The translations under genes and the position numbers were made by a program. A DNA stretch of 10,972 nt from an uncultured Agathobaculum sp. (GTDB lineage Bacteria; Bacillota; Clostridia; Oscillospirales; Butyricicoccaceae), in the NCBI GenBank assembly GCA_934504345.1, contig CAKSVR010000065.1:1-10972 (forward strand), in the 5' to 3' direction. Position 1 is the stretch's first letter. The number at the start of each line of letters is the position of its first letter. This document shows positions 5,146 through 10,972 of this stretch, one piece after another. The notes below the pieces were generated by a model. The model did not search any database. It had not been told where the DNA came from and was given only the letters and a program-made list of their open reading frames with translations.

Positions 5146-5676
5146 ATGCAGGCCGAGGTATTCTACAACAACACGCCCGTCGGCACGATCGACTGGACAC
5201 CCAACAGCCGCGGTGTCGAGATCTTGCTGGACTGCGCTCTGTGTGGCACCGAGCTGCTGCGCTGCTACGGCATCTGCGGCGGGAACACGCTGCGTATCGG
5301 CCTGCCTGCACCCGAACATGGACGGCTGCGCCTGCACCGCCGGCTTTCGCGTGAAACGCTGCGTGCGGCGGGCTGTGTGAGCGTGCCTGAGCGATTCTAT
5401 CTGGCGGCTGCACCGGAAACCATATCTGCGCCGCTGCTGCAGAGCAATGCGCCGCCCGCAACGCCATTCACCACCGGCGACAGCGTGCTGGATGCGCTGC
5501 TCACGGGCGGAGAGGTGCAGCTCGAGCAGATAGAAACCGGCGTGCGGCTCAGCTGCCCGTTCGATCCCCAAAAGCCATTCGCGCTGGCACCCGCATTCGT
5601 GCTCTGCCGGGTGCAGGGGAACACCGCCGTGCTGGAATGGAAAAAGGACGCAGCCGGTGAAGCTGCGTCCTCTTGA
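5146..5676 (+). CDS. Unidentified protein, 176 residues
   Basis: I do not recognise the family. The protein starts MQAEVFYNNTPVGTIDWTPN and has three visible parts: an N-terminal beta-rich segment (1-55) with paired cysteines (LLDCALCGTELLRCYGICGG), a basic stretch rich in Arg and Leu (about 60-80) and a C-terminal beta-rich part (about 110-170) ending in a charged tail. There is no signal peptide or membrane segment, so it is probably cytoplasmic. ATG 5146 has AAAGGAGAA 5 bases upstream; the frame continues open to the left only through the repeat element, which has no start with a ribosome binding site. Codon use matches its neighbours. The last 11 codons overlap the terminator of the converging DUF1015 gene. 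No promoter is visible between the repeat and the start, so it may be transcribed from within the repeat. Confidence 0.75.
   Translation: MQAEVFYNNTPVGTIDWTPNSRGVEILLDCALCGTELLRCYGICGGNTLRIGLPAPEHGRLRLHRRLSRETLRAAGCVSVPERFYLAAAPETISAPLLQSNAPPATPFTTGDSVLDALLTGGEVQLEQIETGVRLSCPFDPQKPFALAPAFVLCRVQGNTAVLEWKKDAAGEAASS
5640..5671 (-). terminator. Terminator of the DUF1015 gene, inside the end of the converging gene
   Basis: AGGACGCAGC (5645-5654) pairs with GCTGCGTCCT (5662-5671), loop CGGTGAA. On the - strand the hairpin is followed by TTTTT (5641-5645), on the + strand only by CTTGAAGG. It therefore serves the leftward gene ending at 5688, while coding the last residues (KKDAAGEAASS) of the rightward gene. 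Confidence 0.8.
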
Positions 5677-5687
5677 AGGGCGTAAAT

Positions 5688-6998
5688 TTATTTGACGATT
5701 GTCTTGGCCTCCATGTAGTAGCGCTTCTCGTGCGCCTCGCCCATGGAGAACGTCTTGCGCGGCAGCACGCCGTCGAATACAACGCCGCGGAACAGGTCAT
5801 TCTTGGCGATGTCCGGCAGGATGAAGCCGAGGTTGCCCGGCTGCTCAGCCAGCGAAACGACAACGTCCGTGCCGTGGATGTAGTCGATCTTCGCGGAGGC
5901 ATGGCTCTCGAGGTAAACATCCAGACCGGTCTGGATGGTAGCGACCGGAATAGACCACTTCGGGTTCTCGACCACGAACACGCCCGACTTGTCTGCCGAG
6001 CAGAACGGGAAGAAATGGGCATTCTCGCTCTTGGGTGCTTCGTCAGCGACATAAGCCTTGCAGCCCTCGCCGTTGTAGAAGTCGATCAGCGCGCCGAGCA
6101 GCTCATCGGCCTCAACGCCGAACAATGCGCGGTGGATAGGCTCGATGATCAGGCTCTCGTCGTGGATGTTGACGACCTCGACCAGCGCGTAGCGGGCCGG
6201 ATGATCCTCCTGCTCCTCGGCGGTGAGGTTCTTCTTGACCTCTTCCCAGTAGGCCTTGGCGGTAGCCATCGAGTGGTTGCCGTCACCCACAGCGTAGGGG
6301 AGGAGCGCCTGTGCATCCGTGCAGCCGTACTTCGCGTTGAACGTATCGCGGTCGCAGAGCGCTTCCAGACCGGCTTCGATGGTGTCGGTCACGTCGCCCT
6401 TGGGAATGAACCAGCCGGTGATGTGGCCGCCATTCTGCATCAGGTCGGTGTCGTAGACCTTGTCGAACGAAGCGGTCTTGTCGAACAGCGGCTCGATGAT
6501 CTTGCGTTCGGGATCGTCGATCAGGATCATGATGTGCGGCAGCTCCATGCACGCGCCCTGACGGACTTTCAGACGGGGCGGGATACGCTCGACAACGGTT
6601 TTCTCGGTCGGGCGGATGAGGGATGCGGAGCCGGCAGTATACTCATAGGCTTCCAGATCGACAGCCAGCACGATGCCGCGGCGCGGGCACGAGCCGCCCG
6701 ACCAGCGCTCGGTCAGGATGACACCGGCGGGCAGTGTGTGCAGCGTGCCGTCCTGTACATACTGCTGCATGGTCTGGTGGATCTTGTCCGTGCGCTCTGC
6801 AACGTCCGCGCCCTCCAGATAGACTTCCGGCAGGGTCAGGCGCAGGGTAGAGGGAGCCTCACCGACCGTCTTGTCCGTTTCGGCCCAGTAGTCGGGCTGA
6901 GAGGTGTACTGGTCACAGGCGATAACTGCCCACTTGGACAGGTCTACGCCGTCACGAGGCAGCATGATCTCGGGAATACGAGTGCAGCGATTAGCCAT
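5688..6998 (-). CDS. DUF1015 family protein
   Basis: A 436-residue protein of the DUF1015 family, full length for the group. Visible family marks are the N-terminal RIPEIMLPRDGVDLSKWAVIACDQYTSQPDYW segment, an IRPTEKT loop (128-134) and the best-conserved motif GDGNHSMATAKAYW (238-251) in the centre. There is no signal or membrane segment, so it is cytoplasmic. The biochemical role of the family is not established; in Clostridia it is often found near serine biosynthesis genes, which are not seen here. ATG 6998 is set by GGAGGAAGG about 6 bases upstream, and it has its own promoter and terminator, so it is a single-gene unit. It is divergent from ptsI, with about 210 bases between the starts. 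Confidence 0.92.
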   Translation of the reverse strand: MANRCTRIPEIMLPRDGVDLSKWAVIACDQYTSQPDYWAETDKTVGEAPSTLRLTLPEVYLEGADVAERTDKIHQTMQQYVQDGTLHTLPAGVILTERWSGGSCPRRGIVLAVDLEAYEYTAGSASLIRPTEKTVVERIPPRLKVRQGACMELPHIMILIDDPERKIIEPLFDKTASFDKVYDTDLMQNGGHITGWFIPKGDVTDTIEAGLEALCDRDTFNAKYGCTDAQALLPYAVGDGNHSMATAKAYWEEVKKNLTAEEQEDHPARYALVEVVNIHDESLIIEPIHRALFGVEADELLGALIDFYNGEGCKAYVADEAPKSENAHFFPFCSADKSGVFVVENPKWSIPVATIQTGLDVYLESHASAKIDYIHGTDVVVSLAEQPGNLGFILPDIAKNDLFRGVVFDGVLPRKTFSMGEAHEKRYYMEAKTIVK

Positions 6999-7038
6999 AA
7001 TTATCCTTCCTCCAGTAGAAGTAGTGTGGAATGCCTCT

Positions 7039-7047
7039 ATTATAGCA
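7039..7047 (-). promoter_or_regulatory. Extended -10 promoter of the DUF1015 gene
   Basis: On the - strand the bases read TGCTATAAT, a perfect extended -10 (TGnTATAAT). A -35 at 17-base spacing (TGCCGC) is poor, as is common with extended -10 sites. Transcription would start near 7032, about 34 bases before the start codon. Confidence 0.65.
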
Positions 7048-7115
7048 GAGAAATGCAGCGAGCGGCACTCGTTTTTTCAAAATAAATGTGTTTTTGCAGA
7101 AAAAACTTTATTTGC

Positions 7116-7144
7116 TTGACGAAAGCACGGAAATAATATACAAT
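7116..7144 (+). promoter_or_regulatory. Sigma-A promoter of ptsI
   Basis: TTGACG (7116-7121), a 17-base spacer and TACAAT (7139-7144); five of six consensus bases in each box. The A/T-rich stretch just upstream (7070-7113) could act as an UP element. Start of transcription would be near 7151, giving a leader of about 60 bases. Confidence 0.8.
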
Positions 7145-7158
7145 CTATATATAGGTTT

Positions 7159-7188
7159 GATTGCGAAATTTGTATAACAAATACAATC
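7159..7188 (+). promoter_or_regulatory. Dyad in the ptsI leader
   Basis: GATTG (7159-7163) pairs with CAATC (7184-7188), and inside it ATTTGT (7168-7173) pairs with ACAAAT (7177-7182) around ATA. It begins about 8 bases after the predicted transcription start and ends 9 bases before the ribosome binding site GGAGG (7197-7201), so it could be an operator or a leader hairpin. No T-run follows, so it is not a terminator. Confidence 0.45.
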
Positions 7189-7209
7189 GTAAAAACGGAG
7201 GAAAACCAG

Positions 7210-8925
<1,716 letters not shown>

Positions 8926-8937
8926 AAGGAAAACGAA

Positions 8938-8969
8938 CAAGGGCCTGTTGAGGAACAGGCCCTTGTTTT
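8938..8969 (+). terminator. Rho-independent terminator of ptsI, shared with the converging DUF1697 gene
   Basis: CAAGGGCCTGTT (8938-8949) pairs perfectly with AACAGGCCCTTG (8954-8965), loop GAGG, then TTTT. It lies 12 bases past the ptsI stop. On the - strand the tail is TTCGTTTTCC, so it probably also ends the DUF1697 transcript, whose stop codon is 6 bases to its right. Confidence 0.88.
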
Positions 8970-8975
8970 ATGCTG

Positions 8976-9515
8976 TCACATATGGATAATCCTTCGGACG
9001 GTATTCGCAGTCCGTATCGTCAGCTGCGTGCGGACAGGTGCGCTTGCGGTTTTCGGCCACCAGTTTGTCTTTTGGTAGTCTTTGCGGCTGAAGGACCAGA
9101 ATACGGCGTTTTTATAGTTCTGTATCTGCTCCAAACCCGCTTTCGGCTCACCGATTTCGCGGTATACATCATCGAATGCGGCGGGCGGCATAATAAAGAT
9201 GAGATTGTCGTAGATCTCCTTGCTGTCATTACCCCACCAATCGGGTGCGTGCTGTAAAATGTCAGCCAGATCCTCCTGTGCTATGACAAAGACCGGAATC
9301 GCGAACCCAAACCGTTCTTCGAGCCTTGCTTCAATCCGGCGTGTCAGCGTGCGCGTGTCGGTTTCATCGCTGGAGAAAATGACGTTGCCGCTGTTCAGGC
9401 AGGTTTTGACCTCGGTGCAGGAGAGCTGCACAAAAGCCTGCCTTAACTCCGCCATCGGCACTTTGTTTTTGCCGCTGATATTGATGCCGCGCAGCAAGGC
9501 GATATATCGTTTCAT
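8976..9515 (-). CDS. DUF1697 family protein
   Basis: A 179-residue protein of the DUF1697 family. The family signature is plain: an N-terminal YIALLRGINISGKNKVPM (4-21) and LNSGNVIFSS (40-49), followed by an alpha/beta domain with an RFGFAIPVFV strand, and a C-terminal RTANTVRRI motif. It is full length and has no export signal. Function of the family is not established. Start ATG 9515 has AAAGGTGG about 7 bases upstream. It follows the DUF5662 gene by 27 bases on the same strand, so the two are probably co-transcribed. Confidence 0.92.
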   Translation of the reverse strand: MKRYIALLRGINISGKNKVPMAELRQAFVQLSCTEVKTCLNSGNVIFSSDETDTRTLTRRIEARLEERFGFAIPVFVIAQEDLADILQHAPDWWGNDSKEIYDNLIFIMPPAAFDDVYREIGEPKAGLEQIQNYKNAVFWSFSRKDYQKTNWWPKTASAPVRTQLTIRTANTVRRIIHM

Positions 9516-9542
9516 GGCTGGACCACCTTTGCATATTTTCGT

Positions 9543-10073
9543 TTATTTTTCGGTTTTCAGCAGTCTGCGCGCCTCCGCGAATGCGGCCTCCTCGCCGCTG
9601 TCCCGCAGGATACGCAGCAGGCGCTCGAGTGTCGCGGCGGTTTCCGGGTGGATGATGTAATGGTCGATGGAGTGCGCGTAGTAGTCATACGGGTCGCTGC
9701 TGCGGTAGGCTGTGCCGCGATAGGTCTTGCTGGCGGCTACGCGGTCGCAGAACATCTCGATGACGTATTTCATCGGCATTTTCATGCCGCACATACCCGA
9801 GCCGTCGGCGGCGTAGTCAATCCAGTATTCCAAATGGTGCTTGTTGCGCCCTTTGTGGTGCAGCCATGCGGCGCTGTATCCTTTCTCTTTGCGTTCGATC
9901 TCATTCGGGCTGCGGTTGCCCTGATAATACCGTGCACCGGCGGAAAACTCCACCGGACTGAATTTGCTCAGGTCGTGGGTCAAGCCCTGCCAGTATAATC
10001 CAACACGCCAGCAGTGCTTCAGGACCAGAAAACGGTGATGCTGCACCGTGCGTAAATGCTGAAACCACTTCAT
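9543..10073 (-). CDS. DUF5662 family protein
   Basis: A 176-residue protein of the DUF5662 family, common in Clostridia and sometimes loosely labelled catalase. It is helical and rich in histidine: HHRFLVLKHCWRVGL, LTHDLSKFSP (31-40, with His33-Asp34), ARYYQGNRSP and the strongly conserved WLHHKGRNKHHLEYW (70-84). The HD and HHKGRNKHH pattern resembles a metal-binding, HD-domain-like site, which is my inference. No signal peptide. Start ATG 10073 is set by AGGAGGAACG about 4-7 bases upstream. First gene of the pair with DUF1697. Confidence 0.88.
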   Translation of the reverse strand: MKWFQHLRTVQHHRFLVLKHCWRVGLYWQGLTHDLSKFSPVEFSAGARYYQGNRSPNEIERKEKGYSAAWLHHKGRNKHHLEYWIDYAADGSGMCGMKMPMKYVIEMFCDRVAASKTYRGTAYRSSDPYDYYAHSIDHYIIHPETAATLERLLRILRDSGEEAAFAEARRLLKTEK

Positions 10074-10106
10074 CCGCGTTCCTCCTGTGATTTTTGGACT
10101 GATAGT

Positions 10107-10135
10107 ATTTTATCACGCGGCGCGGAAAAAGGAAA
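10107..10135 (-). promoter_or_regulatory. Possible promoter of the DUF5662-DUF1697 pair
   Basis: On the - strand TAAAAT (10107-10112) lies 17 bases after TTTCCT (10130-10135). The -10 is good, the -35 is poor. It sits within a short palindrome GATA..TATC. The 82-base gap to the LDCC gene holds nothing else I can name. Confidence 0.3.
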
Positions 10136-10155
10136 GACGGAAATTGCGGAGACCG

Positions 10156-10293
10156 TCACGAGCGGGTGCGGTTCTGTTTGTTTTCGCGGCCGACACGGCA
10201 GCAGTCCAGCGGTTCACTGCCGAAAGAGGCCTGATTCTGTGCCGTCAGACGCGCTAAAAAGCGTGTCCACGCCTGTTTGATCTTTTGCAGCAT
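10156..10293 (-). CDS. LDCC-motif small protein (putative metal binding), 45 residues
   Basis: A very small gene, easy to miss. The protein begins MLQKIKQAWTRFLARL, an amphipathic basic helix, followed by QNQASFGSEPLDCCRVGREN. The FGxxPLDCC block (24-32, Cys31 and Cys32) is the mark of the small LDCC-motif proteins of Clostridia, proposed to bind metal; their function is unknown. The start is well supported: AGGGA 7 bases before ATG 10293, and a perfect consensus promoter whose predicted start lies about 30 bases upstream. The basic C-terminal tail (RENKQNRTRS) ends at TGA. It lies upstream of the DUF5662 gene on the same strand, 82 bases away; no terminator is visible between, so read-through is possible. 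Confidence 0.75.
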   Translation of the reverse strand: MLQKIKQAWTRFLARLTAQNQASFGSEPLDCCRVGRENKQNRTRS

Positions 10294-10319
10294 AATGAAA
10301 TCCCTGCTTTCTGTATATT

Positions 10320-10357
10320 CCTATCAAAATTATAGGCTTTCTCTGTGCAGATGTCAA
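10320..10357 (-). promoter_or_regulatory. Perfect consensus sigma-A promoter of the LDCC gene with overlapping dyad
   Basis: On the - strand TTGACA (10352-10357), exactly 17 bases, then TATAAT (10329-10334): both boxes match consensus at every base. A dyad CCTAT (10320-10324) / ATAGG (10332-10336) overlaps the -10 and start site and could be an operator, since a promoter this strong usually needs restraint. Confidence 0.85.
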
Positions 10358-10433
10358 TCAAAACCAAAACAGGAAAAAGGGCAGGGAAGTGCCGCAAATG
10401 GGAGCCGACTGTGTTCCTGTTCTGGTATCGAAT

Positions 10434-10477
10434 GCATTTTGAACGCATTTTCGCCTGTTGTCACAGCATTTGCATTT
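10434..10477 (+). repeat. Four GCATTT motifs upstream of the SASP gene
   Basis: GCATTT occurs at 10434, 10445, 10466 and 10472, the first two as GCATTTT spaced 11 bases apart. They lie in the AT-rich gap between the LDCC promoter and the SASP promoter. They could be binding sites for a regulator, or simply AT-rich sequence. Confidence 0.3.
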
Positions 10478-10501
10478 CATATTTCGGCGTTTTACGCACA
10501 A

Positions 10502-10508
10502 CATACTA
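10502..10508 (+). promoter_or_regulatory. Sigma-G-like -10 element of the SASP gene
   Basis: CATACTA matches the sigma-G -10 consensus CATWHTA. No good -35 (GHATR) lies at the usual 17-18 base spacing; TCATA at 10477-10481 is 20 bases away. Alpha/beta SASP genes are normally forespore-expressed from sigma-G, so the site is plausible by position, about 48 bases before the start codon. Confidence 0.4.
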
Positions 10509-10556
10509 TCAGCAAAACCCAATAAACAAAATTTGATCGAAAAGGAGAGAACAATT

Positions 10557-10769
10557 ATGACGAACTCGAAGAATGGTTCCAATCAGGGCATGGTTCCGGA
10601 GGCGCGCGCCGCTATGGATCGCTTTAAGATGGAGGCGGCAGCCGAGGTCGGTGTAAACCTCAAGCAGGGCTATAACGGCGATCTCACCAGCCGTCAGGCC
10701 GGTTCCGTAGGCGGCCAGATGGTGAAGAAGATGATCGAGTCTTACGAGCAGAACCTCGCACAGGAGTAA
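10557..10769 (+). CDS. Alpha/beta-type small acid-soluble spore protein (SASP)
   Basis: A 70-residue DNA-binding protein that coats and protects DNA in dormant spores. The family core is clear: VPEARAAMDRFKMEAAAEVGVNL (13-34), containing the germination-protease site, with cleavage expected between Glu30 and Val31 (family E|F/L/V), and the second DNA-binding motif LTSRQAGSVGGQMVKKMI (43-60). Length is typical. The ATG at 10557 is chosen for AAAGGAGAG 6-7 bases upstream; the frame is open further left but lacks a ribosome binding site. Single-gene unit with its own terminator. Its presence shows the organism, or its recent ancestor, forms spores. Confidence 0.95.
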   Translation: MTNSKNGSNQGMVPEARAAMDRFKMEAAAEVGVNLKQGYNGDLTSRQAGSVGGQMVKKMIESYEQNLAQE

Positions 10770-10789
10770 AACCCGCCTTACGGGAAACG

Positions 10790-10826
10790 CAGAGCACCAT
10801 CCGATTGGATGGTGCTCTGTCTTGTC
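10790..10826 (+). terminator. Terminator of the SASP gene
   Basis: CAGAGCACCATCC (10790-10802) pairs over 13 bases with GGATGGTGCTCTG (10807-10819), loop GATT, followed by TCTTGTCT. The stem is strong, the T-tract modest. It is 20 bases past the stop codon. Confidence 0.75.
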
Positions 10827-10860
10827 TGGCCGGTTGGTACATGATGAACCCGGCTGCAAT

Positions 10861-10896
10861 ACATAAAAAGAAAACCACTCACTTTCGTGAGTGGTT
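10861..10896 (-). terminator. Terminator of the tRNA-Val transcript
   Basis: AACCACTCAC (10873-10882) pairs perfectly with GTGAGTGGTT (10887-10896), loop TTTC. On the - strand it is followed by TTTTCTTTTT, a strong T-tract. It begins 3 bases after the CCA end of the tRNA gene. Confidence 0.9.
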
Positions 10897-10899
10897 CCA

Positions 10900-10972
10900 T
10901 GGTGGAAGTTACAGGGCTCGAACCTGTGACCCTCTGCTTGTAAGGCAGATGCTCTCCCAGCTGAGCTAAACT
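10900..10972 (-). tRNA. tRNA-Val (anticodon UAC), 5' end cut by the window edge
   Basis: Read on the - strand: the end of the 5' acceptor strand (AGTT), D arm with GCTCAGCTGGGAGAGC, anticodon stem TCTGC/GCAGA with loop CTTACAA (anticodon TAC at 10940-10942), T arm ACAGG-TTCGAGC-CCTGT, 3' acceptor AACTTCC, discriminator A and an encoded CCA (10900-10902). The 3' acceptor implies a 5' strand GGAAGTT, so only 3 bases lie beyond the window. Confidence 0.96.

Noticed and set aside
5688..7085. Long + strand frame of about 470 codons opposite the DUF1015 gene
   Set aside because: It is the antisense shadow of a gene with a recognisable family motif, ribosome binding site, promoter and terminator on the - strand; GC-rich coding sequence often leaves such frames open.
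10358..10582. Small frames between the LDCC and SASP genes
   Set aside because: They are AT-rich, overlap promoter elements on both strands and lack ribosome binding sites; the region is best read as a divergent regulatory gap.

Overview
The window looks like chromosome of a GC-rich, spore-forming, low-oxygen Bacillota (class Clostridia, plausibly an Oscillospirales/Butyricicoccus-like gut lineage). The evidence is an alpha/beta-type small acid-soluble spore protein, a GerS/YdcC-like lipoprotein placed directly before alanine racemase (a sporeformer arrangement), a Bacillus-type MazF after alr, Clostridia-typical families (DUF1015, DUF5662, LDCC-motif small protein), strong GGAGG ribosome binding sites and classical hairpin-plus-T terminators. 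The genus is inference; no 16S or other marker is present.

Layout. 1-110: the tail of an unidentified + strand gene and its terminator. 111-683 (-): a cytoplasmic-form Amidase_3 cell-wall hydrolase. 789-3885 (+): a tight operon of LURP-one-like protein, NAD(P)HX dehydratase (nnrD), a GerS-like lipoprotein that appears to start at CTG, and alanine racemase (alr), closed by a terminator. 4026-4388 (+): mazF with no antitoxin beside it, then a terminator. 4459-5125: a roughly 670-bp non-coding composite repeat bounded by near-perfect 30-bp terminal inverted repeats, carrying hairpins whose stems show compensatory changes between copies. 5146-5676 (+): an unidentified protein, convergent with 5688-6998 (-), a DUF1015 protein. 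7210-8925 (+): ptsI (PTS enzyme I) behind a clear sigma-A promoter. 8976-10073 (-): a two-gene unit of DUF5662 then DUF1697 proteins. 10156-10293 (-): a 45-residue LDCC-motif protein behind a perfect consensus promoter. 10557-10769 (+): an alpha/beta SASP. 10900-10972 (-): tRNA-Val(UAC), cut by the window edge.

How they work together. Most genes are ordinary housekeeping: peptidoglycan precursor supply (alr), peptidoglycan cutting (amidase), repair of damaged nicotinamide cofactors (nnrD), PEP-driven sugar uptake (ptsI) and spore DNA protection (SASP). The GerS-like lipoprotein and the amidase lie only about 1.5 kb apart, which recalls the GerS-CwlD partnership of Clostridioides difficile, but the amidase here lacks a signal peptide, so that link is only a hypothesis. 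The part not explained by known families is the structured repeat at 4459-5125.
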